From contig OY762937.1 of the NCBI GenBank assembly GCA_963667005.1, positions 2,418,001-2,482,000 on the forward strand: a DNA stretch of 64,000 bases, read 5' to 3'. Below the pieces are notes generated by a model, which was not told the DNA's origin, ran no database searches, and saw only the letters and a list, made by a program, of their open reading frames with translations. Every line of letters starts with the position of its first letter. Position 1 is the stretch's first letter. Source of the DNA: G963662605 sp963667005 (GTDB taxonomy: Bacteria > Bacteroidota > Ignavibacteria > Ignavibacteriales > Ignavibacteriaceae). Both the position numbers and the translations under genes were made by a program. This document shows positions 56,922-64,000 of the stretch, one piece after another.

Positions 56922-57129
56922 ATTTTCTCCAATTGATTGATATATATTAAAAACAGAAATCATGCCAAAATATTTTTCGTATTTCATATAAGAAAAATAT
57001 TGCAATATGGGCTAAAATGAGGGCTTTATGTGACGACTGGATGAAAATGCTGTTGAATGGATAAATTACTGTAGTGAATTGTGGACAGTTATTCTTATTG
57101 AATAAACAGTAGGGCAGGAAATCTCGGAA

Positions 57130-58116
57130 TTAGATGTTATTGAATGGATTCTTCCTGGAATTCTCAAACTCCGGACGGTAATTTGTGCTGCTCTCCGGCT
57201 CTTGAATCCAGCCATTATGAAGTCCGTATTTTTCCATTAGAGCTATCGCTTTGTTGTACTCGGATTCCCGAACAGTCCGATTTAGGAGAATATACTTTGC
57301 TGCCTTATTTGTGGGGTAATACTGGGACATGAGGGATACGTGAATATCTTTATCAATTTCTTCTGCAATATACTTAAGTACCTGTTCTGTTTCGGAAAGG
57401 TCGTTAGGGAGCACAAGATGGCGGATGATAAGTCCGCGAACTACTAATCCGTCTTCGTAAGATAAGGCATTTCCGACCTGTCTATACATTTCACGGATTG
57501 CCTTGCCAGCATGAGAAAAATATCCATCCACCTTTGAGTAATCCTTGCCATAATCGTTATTGCCATACTTGAAGTCAGGGAGGTAGATGTCTATGACGTC
57601 TTCAAATAGTTTCAGAGTTTCAACTGAATCATACCCGTTGGAATTATATATGATAGGGATTTGAAGTCCTTTTTGCGCTGCTATGAATATGGCTTTCAAG
57701 ATCGGTATAGCAAAGTGAGTAGGTGAGACTAACCCGATATTATGGCAGCCAGCTTTTTGGAGTTCAAGCATAATATCAGCTAATTTTTCACATGATATTT
57801 CATGCTCAAGTTCTCTTCTCCGGTTTTGGCTAATTTCATAGTTCTGGCAGTATACACAATTCAAGTTGCAATTGCCAAAAAAAATATTTCCAGCACCACG
57901 GACTCCGGACAAGACAGGTTCTTCGCCGAAGTGCGGAGTAAAAGATGAAACAATGGGGAATGCACGGCTGTAACAGGTACCGAGTTCGCCCTGTAACCGG
58001 TTTACCTTGCACTCACTTGGGCACATTGTGCAGGATTCGAGAATCTTCCAGGCGGAGTTGACTCGCCGTTCGAATTCACCGCTTTCTAATAATTGTATAT
58101 AAGAAGGTTTAATCAT
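57130..58116 (-). CDS. Radical SAM protein, PflA/AmmeMemoRadiSam-like
   Basis: 328 residues from ATG 58116; an in-frame TTG six codons earlier is less likely. The radical SAM cluster motif is C-x3-C-x2-C in GNCNLNCVYCQNYEIS, which binds 4Fe-4S and cleaves S-adenosylmethionine. Before it lies a second cysteine group, CTMCPSECKVNRLQGELGTC, common in the group annotated as putative pyruvate-formate-lyase activating enzymes (PflX-like). GYDSVETLKLFEDVIDIYLPDFKYG is also typical of that group. The target protein is not known, and no glycyl radical enzyme gene lies nearby, so the pyruvate formate lyase link is only by family name. Cytoplasmic. Confidence 0.88.
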   Translation of the reverse strand: MIKPSYIQLLESGEFERRVNSAWKILESCTMCPSECKVNRLQGELGTCYSRAFPIVSSFTPHFGEEPVLSGVRGAGNIFFGNCNLNCVYCQNYEISQNRRRELEHEISCEKLADIMLELQKAGCHNIGLVSPTHFAIPILKAIFIAAQKGLQIPIIYNSNGYDSVETLKLFEDVIDIYLPDFKYGNNDYGKDYSKVDGYFSHAGKAIREMYRQVGNALSYEDGLVVRGLIIRHLVLPNDLSETEQVLKYIAEEIDKDIHVSLMSQYYPTNKAAKYILLNRTVRESEYNKAIALMEKYGLHNGWIQEPESSTNYRPEFENSRKNPFNNI

Positions 58117-58132
58117 AAATTGATGCTGAAAC

Positions 58133-58160
58133 AAAAAAGCGAATCCATCGGATTCGCTTT
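58133..58160 (-). terminator. Terminator of the PorV/PorQ-like gene
   Basis: On the minus strand AAAGCGAATCC-gat-GGATTCGCTTT is a perfect stem with a 3-base loop, running into six T. It lies just before the start of the radical SAM gene, so the two genes are separate units. Confidence 0.88.
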
Positions 58161-58181
58161 CAAGTGTAAAATAATATAAGC

Positions 58182-59114
58182 TTAGTCAAACGATGTCGAA
58201 AGACCAATGCGGTGCAGGGCACCGACGTCACCCATTGATGAGAAAGAATAATTGAACGTATAATTCTTTATCGTCAGGCCGACACCAAGATTGAATCCTG
58301 CAAGTCCTGCATAATTATCAATCGTGAGGTCTTTCCGTTTTTTATTGTCATATCCGACGCGAACCCGTAAAGCCTTGCTTAAGCTAAGTTCACCGCCAAA
58401 TGAGAACGCATTGAAACGCTTCTTGAAACTTCCGTTATCGTCATTCAACCTATGGAAATCAACATACAGTTTTACCGGCACCTTCTCAAATCGCTTTGAC
58501 ACGCCGAACACGATTTCAAACGGAATTTTTTCTGAAGTAGAGGCATACGATGATAACTGTCCGCCCATATTGAGCATCGCAAAACCGATGTTCCATTTAT
58601 CCTGTGGGAAAGAATAATTCAATCCAAGGTCAACACCAGCCGCAGAAGATGAATATCCTGCAAGCGAAGAGTAGATATATTTAACCGCTCCGCCGTATGC
58701 TAAATTATCACCGAGAAAATTCGAGTATGCCACATCAAAAGCAACTTCACCTGCACTGAAATCAGCAAGTACATTTCCGTCCTGATCGGCTCCTGTAAAA
58801 CTGCCGTAGTTGACATATTTAATTGCGGCTCCGAACCTTCCGATACCTTCAAAATTTTTGGAACCGGAGACTCCGGCAAAATTAATATCAAGAAGGTGAT
58901 TGACGTATGTTAAAGATACCGGTGTGTTCTCTATATAAGCCAAACCAGCCGGATTGTAAAAAATAACATCAGGGTCATCATTAGCCGAAACGAAACTACC
59001 CGCCAGTCCCGCCGCACGCGGACTCATGTCCATGCGGAGGAATTCATAGGTCGTTTGGGCAAAAGCAAAATTGCCGATAATAATAAAAAATATTAAGAGC
59101 CTGGTTTTTATCAT
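58182..59114 (-). CDS. PorV/PorQ-family outer-membrane barrel protein
   Basis: 310 residues. Signal peptide at 1-19 (MIKTRLLIFFIIIGNFAFA). The mature N-terminus has the family pattern YEFLRMDMSPRAAGLAGSFV followed by DPDVIFYNPAGLAY, then about 14 predicted strands and a final one ending STSFD. PorV (LptO) and PorQ are outer-membrane proteins of the type IX secretion system: PorV is the shuttle that carries cargo with a C-terminal sorting domain to the attachment complex. The two T9SS substrates at the left of the window are possible clients. The sequence alone does not separate PorV from PorQ or from other UPF0164-type barrels, so the role is a family-level inference. Confidence 0.82.
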   Translation of the reverse strand: MIKTRLLIFFIIIGNFAFAQTTYEFLRMDMSPRAAGLAGSFVSANDDPDVIFYNPAGLAYIENTPVSLTYVNHLLDINFAGVSGSKNFEGIGRFGAAIKYVNYGSFTGADQDGNVLADFSAGEVAFDVAYSNFLGDNLAYGGAVKYIYSSLAGYSSSAAGVDLGLNYSFPQDKWNIGFAMLNMGGQLSSYASTSEKIPFEIVFGVSKRFEKVPVKLYVDFHRLNDDNGSFKKRFNAFSFGGELSLSKALRVRVGYDNKKRKDLTIDNYAGLAGFNLGVGLTIKNYTFNYSFSSMGDVGALHRIGLSTSFD

Positions 59115-59194
59115 CCTAATTCCGAAAATTTATTCTTCTATTTATGAAAATAATGTCTTTCGGAGCAAGTGAATTATTCATCACTCGACCCTGT

Positions 59195-60358
59195 TTATTG
59201 AGCCAGAACAGAAGTTACTTTCTGAGCAGCTTCTTTTAATGTACTTGTAACTTCAAAGTTCAAGCCTGATTTTTCCAGCAATTCCCGTGCTTCAACGGCG
59301 TTCGTGCCATCAAGGCGGACAATGATCGGGAGATTAACTTGAATTTCTTTTGCTGCGTCAATAACGCCCTGAGCAACCCGATCACAGCGGACAATACCAC
59401 CGAAGATGTTAATCAGGATTGCTTTTACATTCGGATCTGACAAGATAATCTTAAATCCGTTTGCTACAGTTTCTTTATTTGCTCCACCGCCAACATCAAG
59501 GAAGTTAGCAGGGTTTCCGCCGGCTAGTTTGATGATATCCATCGTTCCCATTGCAAGTCCGGCGCCATTCACCATACAGCCGACGTTTCCGTCCAACTTA
59601 ATATAGTTGAGATTGTACTTTGAAGCTTCGATTTCAAGAGAATCTTCTTCGTCCAAGTCTCTCAGAGCAAAGATATCCTTATGACGGAAAAGGGCATTGT
59701 CATCAAAATTCATTTTCGCATCAAGCGCAAGAACATCGCCTTCTTTAGTCACGACAAGGGGGTTGATTTCAGCAAGGGAAGCATCAGTTGCCATGTACGC
59801 TTTGTATAAAGCATCAAAGAACACTACGGCATTTTTGAACTGCGCACCTTGCAAGCCGAGAGCAAATGCTAATTGGCGTGCCTGGAATGACTGGAATCCG
59901 GTTTTTGGGTCAACAAATACTTTAATGATTTTCTCAGGAGTTTCGGCAGCAACCTTTTCAATCTCCATTCCACCTTCAGTAGAAACCATCACAACGTTTT
60001 GAGCAGTTGCACGGTCAAGGGTGATACCGAGATACAATTCTTTTTCGATATTAATGCCTTGCTCAATAAGGAGTCGTTTGACCAATTTACCTTCAGGACC
60101 TGTTTGGTGTGTAACGAGTGTCATTCCCAAAATTGCCTGTGCGAGTGAACGAACTTCATCCAACGACTTTGCAACCTTAACTCCGCCGCCTTTACCACGT
60201 CCACCGGCATGAATTTGAGCTTTTACAACCCAAACACTTCCACCGATCTCTTTGGCGGCTTCCACTGCTTCGTCAACAGAGAATGCAACTTTTCCCTTTG
60301 GGATTGGGACATTATACTTTTGTAGAATTTCTTTCGCCTGATACTCATGAATCTTCAT
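59195..60358 (-). CDS. sucC: Succinyl-CoA synthetase beta subunit
   Basis: 387 residues, the usual length. It opens with the ATP-grasp motif MKIHEYQAKEILQKYNVPIP, and carries KAQIHAGGRGKGGGVKVA (nucleotide site), EINPLVVTKEGDVLALDAKMNFDDN (metal site) and GGGANKETVANG with FGGIVRCDRVAQG in the CoA-ligase domain. With SucD (not in this window) it makes ATP or GTP from succinyl-CoA in the TCA cycle, or runs backwards in the reductive cycle. It lies 32 bases downstream of the aldehyde dehydrogenase gene, so the pair may be one operon. Very secure. Confidence 0.97.
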   Translation of the reverse strand: MKIHEYQAKEILQKYNVPIPKGKVAFSVDEAVEAAKEIGGSVWVVKAQIHAGGRGKGGGVKVAKSLDEVRSLAQAILGMTLVTHQTGPEGKLVKRLLIEQGINIEKELYLGITLDRATAQNVVMVSTEGGMEIEKVAAETPEKIIKVFVDPKTGFQSFQARQLAFALGLQGAQFKNAVVFFDALYKAYMATDASLAEINPLVVTKEGDVLALDAKMNFDDNALFRHKDIFALRDLDEEDSLEIEASKYNLNYIKLDGNVGCMVNGAGLAMGTMDIIKLAGGNPANFLDVGGGANKETVANGFKIILSDPNVKAILINIFGGIVRCDRVAQGVIDAAKEIQVNLPIIVRLDGTNAVEARELLEKSGLNFEVTSTLKEAAQKVTSVLAQ

Positions 60359-60390
60359 TACACTAATCCATTATTTCGTTCGTGAATAAA

Positions 60391-61938
60391 TTAAATTTTT
60401 TCGCTCATAGCTTTAGCTTGCATAAAAAGAAGCAGATAATCTCTTCCGCCTGCTTTTGAATCCGTTCCTGACATATTGAATCCGCCGAATGGATGAACTC
60501 CTACTAATGCACCGGTACATTTTCTATTGAAATATAAATTACCGATAAGAAGTTCTTTTTTAGCTTGCTCAATTTTCTTTCTGTTTCTTGTCAGCACCGC
60601 TCCGGTTAAACCGTACATGGTATTGTTCCCAATTTTCAATGCATCATTGAAATCCTTTGATTTGATGACTGCGAGAACCGGTCCGAAAATTTCTTCCTGA
60701 GAAATACGTGCTTTTGGGGCTATGTCTACAAATACAGTTGGTTGAATAAAATGGCCGTTCCCTGGAGCTATACCGCCGCCGTTCAGAAGCTTGCCTTCTT
60801 TCTTACCTATTTCGATATACTTGAGAATATTCTTTTTCGCACTTGCGCTGATAACCGGACTGATAGGGGAGTTTGCTTCTGCCAGGCCGACAGCTAAAGC
60901 ATCAACTTTTACTTTTAATTTTTTAACAAATTCATTGTATACTTTTTTGTCAACGATGGCTCTTGAACATGCTGAGCATTTTTGACCCTGGAATCCGAAT
61001 GCAGACGTTACAACCGCTTGAACAGCTGCGTCAACATTGGTTTCGGAATCAACAATAATGCTGTCTTTGCCACCCATTTCAGCGACAACACGCTTCAGCC
61101 ATATCTGTCCCGGCTGAACTTTTGCTGCTAATTCATTGATGTGAATACCGACTTCCATTGAACCGGTAAATGAAATAAATCTCGTTTTCGGGTGCGCAAC
61201 AAGTGTATCACCAACTTCTGCGCCGGAGCCCGGAACAAAATTCAATACTCCTGCAGGTAATCCGGCTTCCTGCATAATCTCAACATACAAGCGTCCCATC
61301 ATTGGAGTTTCGCTTGATGGTTTTAATACAACGGTATTTCCGGTAACGATAGCGGCACTGGACATACCAACTAAAATTGCAAACGGGAAATTCCATGGTG
61401 GAATTACTGCACCAACACCAAGCGGAATATATACTAACTCGTTCTTTTCACCGGGGAAGGGGGTAATAGGCTGTTTAGCAGCATAGCGAAGCATCTCACG
61501 TCCGTAGAACTCAAGGAAGTCAATTGCTTCTGCCGTATCAGCATCTGCTTCTGCAAAATTCTTTCCGGCTTCAAGAATCATATACGCATTTATTTCAAAA
61601 CGTCTTCTTCTCGCAATTGCAGCAGCCTTGAACAGTATGTCGGCACGCTTTGCTGCCGGAACATATTTCCATGTTTCGAATGTCTTAGCGGCAGTCTCTA
61701 CTGCTTTCTCGACGAGTGCTGTTGTTCCTTTATAAAATGAAGCAATAACTTCATCCTGATTGGATGGGTTATATGAATGCAGTAATCTGTCGGTTTTAAT
61801 TTTCTTCCCGCCAATGATTATTTCGTATTTCTTCCCTAATTTCTTGCGGACTGCCTTCAAAGCATCTTTTTGTTTCTTCTCATTTGCCGGTACAGCAAAA
61901 TTCAGAACTGGTTCGTTTTTAAACTCTTTTTTAGCCAT
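60391..61938 (-). CDS. pruA: 1-pyrroline-5-carboxylate / glutamate-semialdehyde dehydrogenase
   Basis: 515 residues in the aldehyde dehydrogenase superfamily. Catalytic Cys sits in GFQGQKCSACSRAIV, the pattern of the P5C dehydrogenase (RocA/PruA, DhaF) branch. NAD site VPPWNFPFAILVGMSSAAIVTGN type (here IPPWNFPF) and Glu in VVAEMGGKDSIIV are in place. The length and the IIGGKKIKTDRLLHSYNPSN start match the monofunctional L-glutamate gamma-semialdehyde dehydrogenase. It would convert glutamate semialdehyde from proline to glutamate with NAD. No proline dehydrogenase gene is adjacent. sucC follows it by 32 bases, which would link glutamate breakdown with TCA-cycle flow. Confidence 0.93.
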   Translation of the reverse strand: MAKKEFKNEPVLNFAVPANEKKQKDALKAVRKKLGKKYEIIIGGKKIKTDRLLHSYNPSNQDEVIASFYKGTTALVEKAVETAAKTFETWKYVPAAKRADILFKAAAIARRRRFEINAYMILEAGKNFAEADADTAEAIDFLEFYGREMLRYAAKQPITPFPGEKNELVYIPLGVGAVIPPWNFPFAILVGMSSAAIVTGNTVVLKPSSETPMMGRLYVEIMQEAGLPAGVLNFVPGSGAEVGDTLVAHPKTRFISFTGSMEVGIHINELAAKVQPGQIWLKRVVAEMGGKDSIIVDSETNVDAAVQAVVTSAFGFQGQKCSACSRAIVDKKVYNEFVKKLKVKVDALAVGLAEANSPISPVISASAKKNILKYIEIGKKEGKLLNGGGIAPGNGHFIQPTVFVDIAPKARISQEEIFGPVLAVIKSKDFNDALKIGNNTMYGLTGAVLTRNRKKIEQAKKELLIGNLYFNRKCTGALVGVHPFGGFNMSGTDSKAGGRDYLLLFMQAKAMSEKI

Positions 61939-62417
61939 GGTATAAGTAACTCCGAATTATCATTTAATAACGAAAATTACGGCAATTTTTGAACATTTGC
62001 TAATTATGAATAAAGGAGATTTGTAATTTGATTTCTTAATGGTACTTCTTGATACGTTCTCCTTGCGTCGGACACCTGCCGACCGGCAGGCGGGCTCGAA
62101 GTACTTTTAAGTTCTAAATATTTTTTTAATTAAATGCCGTAATGGGGGTGTCCTGCCAAAGGCATACTGCGGAGAGTTTTCCGAAGACATCTCGATACGT
62201 CCTGACTTCGTCAGGACACTCGATGTCCCTTGCTTTCTGCAAATTTCCTCAAAATTAAATTTAATCCAGCTAAAGTGGGTGTCCGAGTGGCCGACGTAAG
62301 GAGGACGTACCGAGGACACTCCTTGCCTAAAATTTCTCTAATTTCACAAATTTTTCAGTTTTTTTTGCTATTAAATTAATTTGAAAAATCCCCGAAAAAT
62401 GAGTAAATTTCTTAGAT
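61939..62417. repeat. Spacer with dispersed hairpin repeats
   Basis: A gap of 0.48 kb with several palindromes: GTACTTC...GAAGTAC (62042-62048 and 62098-62104) enclosing CCTGCC-gacc-GGCAGG (62075-62090); GTCCTGA-cttcg-TCAGGAC (62199-62217); and words such as CTCGATACG and CTCGATGTCC on either side of the last. Flanking words in front of and behind each hairpin recur, so these look like degenerate copies of one interspersed repeat. No gene was seen. The promoter of cmk must lie in the right part, where the DNA is AT-rich. Confidence 0.55.
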
Positions 62418-63113
62418 ATGAAAAAAATAATTATTGCTATAGACGGCCCTGCAGGATCCGGAAAAAGTACTACTGCCAAATTAGTTGCCGAAAAGATGAA
62501 TTACCTGTACATTGACACTGGCGCGATGTATAGAGCGGTGACCTATATGGCTATGGAAAAGAACATTCTGGAAGACACACAGGCCATTGTTGAAACGTTA
62601 CAAAAATCAAATTTAAAGCTGAGCTATGAAAACGGGGAGACCCGCGTTTTTATTGCCGGTGAAGAAGTTACCGAACAAATCCGCTCAAAAGAAGTAAACG
62701 ATCAGGTTAGCTACATAAGTACTATTGCAGGTGTCCGCAGACAACTCGTACAGCTGCAACAGCACATGGGTAATGAAGGTGGAGTGGTAATGGAAGGCAG
62801 GGATATCGGGACTGTCGTATATCCTAATGCCGAGTTGAAGATATTTCTTGTTGCTGCACTTGATACCCGCGCCGAAAGACGCCTTCGTGAATTCGAAATT
62901 AAAGGTAAACATTCTTCATTCTCCGATGTTAAATCCAACCTGGAAAAACGCGACATCATTGACTCCTCCAGAACACTGAACCCGTTGGTTAAAGCTGAAG
63001 AGGCAGTTGAAGTTGATACGACTCATTTGACGATTGAAGAGCAAGTCGACTTTATCGTGAAACTTGCTAAGAAAAGAATTAATCAAGGTTCACCTGATCA
63101 AGGGTGCTGGTAA
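62418..63113 (+). CDS. cmk: Cytidylate kinase
   Basis: 231 residues, the usual length. It begins MKKIIIAIDGPAGSGKSTTAKLVA with the P-loop, followed by YIDTGAMYRAVTYMA (the CMP-binding helix signature) and GGVVMEGRDIGTVV. It phosphorylates CMP and dCMP to the diphosphates with ATP in the cytoplasm. ispH starts 7 bases after its stop, so the two form an operon, an arrangement seen in many bacteria. Confidence 0.97.
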   Translation: MKKIIIAIDGPAGSGKSTTAKLVAEKMNYLYIDTGAMYRAVTYMAMEKNILEDTQAIVETLQKSNLKLSYENGETRVFIAGEEVTEQIRSKEVNDQVSYISTIAGVRRQLVQLQQHMGNEGGVVMEGRDIGTVVYPNAELKIFLVAALDTRAERRLREFEIKGKHSSFSDVKSNLEKRDIIDSSRTLNPLVKAEEAVEVDTTHLTIEEQVDFIVKLAKKRINQGSPDQGCW

Positions 63114-63120
63114 AATTTTT

Positions 63121-64000
63121 ATGAAAGTCACAGTTGATACCTCCGCCGGTTTTTGCTGGGGAGTAGTTCGCGCAATTGACTTTGCCGAAAATGAGCTGGA
63201 CAAGAATAAATCGCTTTACTCTCTTGGAGATATCATTCATAATGCCGTCGAAGTAGAACGGTTAGGCAATAAAGGATTGAAAACGATCTCAGTTGCCGAC
63301 CTGGATTCGATACCTGCTGGAAGCAGAGTACTCATACGGGCACATGGAGAGCCGCCATCTACCTATAAAAAGGCGATGGAGAGAGGCATTGAATTAATTG
63401 ACGCTACCTGTCCCGTTGTAACGAAAGTGCAGGAACGTATCAAGAAGTTTTGTGACCAGAATTATCAGGTCGTAATTTTTGGAAAAAAAGATCACGCCGA
63501 GGTTATCGGGTTACAGGGCGTAACAGGCGGAAAAGCCATAGTAGTCCTGAATCTTGAAGAAGCAATGACATTGGTTGATTTTTCAAGACCGACGGTTTTG
63601 TTTTCGCAGACAACAATGGACAAGCCGACCTTTTATAAAATTGCGGATGCTTTACGAAGCAAAATCCATCAGTTAGAGATAGGTTCCATTGAGGAGACTG
63701 CAACGACGTTTCACGCGAAAGATACGATTTGCGGGCAGGTCAGCGGTCGTGAGAAGAAGCTTCGTGAATTTGCGAAAACACACGATGTGATCATCTTCAC
63801 CGCGGGAAGAAAAAGCAGTAACGGAAAAGTGCTTTTCCATATTGCTGAAGAAGAGAATAAGAAAACATTCTTTGTTGAAACAAAGGATGAACTGAAACCT
63901 GAGTGGTTTCAAGGTGCGTCCTCAGTGGGTATAACAGGTGCAACCTCAACACCCCAATGGACGATGGATGAGATGAAAGAGTATATCGAAAGAAATTTTT
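63121..64000 (+). CDS. ispH: 4-hydroxy-3-methylbut-2-enyl diphosphate reductase, 3' end outside window
   Basis: About 293 codons are visible and the frame is still open at the right edge. The protein begins MKVTVDTSAGFCWGVVRAI, the first of three 4Fe-4S cysteines; the others are in DATCPVVTKVQ and DTICGQVSGRE. The HGEPP and VLFSQTTM motifs are also present. IspH makes IPP and DMAPP in the last step of the MEP isoprenoid pathway, using electrons from ferredoxin or flavodoxin. The last visible residues (near TPQWTMDEM...) are close to the usual C-terminus of the IspH domain, so either little is missing or another domain such as S1/RpsA follows, a fusion known in some bacteria. Confidence 0.96.
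   Translation, partial: MKVTVDTSAGFCWGVVRAIDFAENELDKNKSLYSLGDIIHNAVEVERLGNKGLKTISVADLDSIPAGSRVLIRAHGEPPSTYKKAMERGIELIDATCPVVTKVQERIKKFCDQNYQVVIFGKKDHAEVIGLQGVTGGKAIVVLNLEEAMTLVDFSRPTVLFSQTTMDKPTFYKIADALRSKIHQLEIGSIEETATTFHAKDTICGQVSGREKKLREFAKTHDVIIFTAGRKSSNGKVLFHIAEEENKKTFFVETKDELKPEWFQGASSVGITGATSTPQWTMDEMKEYIERNF

Noticed and set aside
57130..58116. Naming the radical SAM gene as pyruvate formate lyase activase
   Set aside because: No glycyl radical enzyme is nearby, and this subgroup is annotated that way mainly by distant similarity, so only the family was given.
1..64000. tRNA, rRNA or integrated phage / insertion sequence
   Set aside because: No cloverleaf, rRNA-like conserved stretch, integrase or transposase reading frame was recognised on either strand. 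A tRNAscan and IS search could still find a diverged one.

Overview
The window looks like chromosome from a Bacteroidota/Chlorobiota-type bacterium, most likely Ignavibacteria or a near relative. Four things point there: two large secreted proteins with the C-terminal sorting signal of the type IX secretion system (T9SS; core YPNPFNP), a PorV/PorQ-like outer-membrane barrel, a two-gene ATP-citrate-lyase-like locus, and many PAS-rich hybrid histidine kinases. GC content is moderate by eye. No rRNA, tRNA, CRISPR array, prophage or intact insertion sequence was recognised. Both edge genes (a T9SS substrate on the left, ispH on the right) run off the window.

Layout. 0-9.7 kb: two giant T9SS substrates that share a C-terminal cassette and a matching 3' flank with terminator, among short dispersed repeats. 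9.9-10.8 kb: a secreted metallophosphatase. 11.4-21.1 kb: a three-gene cluster of unknown role (outer-membrane barrel, 1917-residue multidomain secreted protein, FN3-rich secreted protein; the last two overlap by 4 bp). 21.1-24.2 kb: a phosphofructokinase with PPi-type residues, then a divergent HxlR regulator/QorB-like oxidoreductase pair with a palindromic operator candidate. 24.3-29.7 kb: a signalling group on the minus strand (PocR-type kinase, single-domain response regulator, and a large REC-GAF-GAF-PAS-PAS kinase whose last receiver domain is split by a frameshift). 30.3-33.1 kb: a secreted protein, a membrane protein and a flavodoxin-like protein, with REP-like palindromes between and beside them.

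33.6-38.0 kb: an overlapping pectin/uronate operon (GH28, hexuronate-type MFS transporter, GH43). 38.0-40.8 kb: a TPR protein and an ABC-F ATPase. 41.2-55.4 kb: two hybrid kinases, the ATP-citrate-lyase-like pair, and a BarA-like phosphorelay kinase, all on the plus strand. 55.4-61.9 kb, minus strand: a VOC protein, an outer-membrane protein, a radical SAM protein, the PorV/PorQ-like protein, sucC and pruA. 62.4-64 kb: cmk and ispH.

The least explained parts are the 11.4-21.1 kb cluster and the citrate-lyase-like large subunit. The latter has about 300 residues more than the usual bacterial AclA, and Asn where the first citrate-synthase-type catalytic His is expected. Several non-coding gaps hold palindromic repeat families that the gene annotation does not explain.
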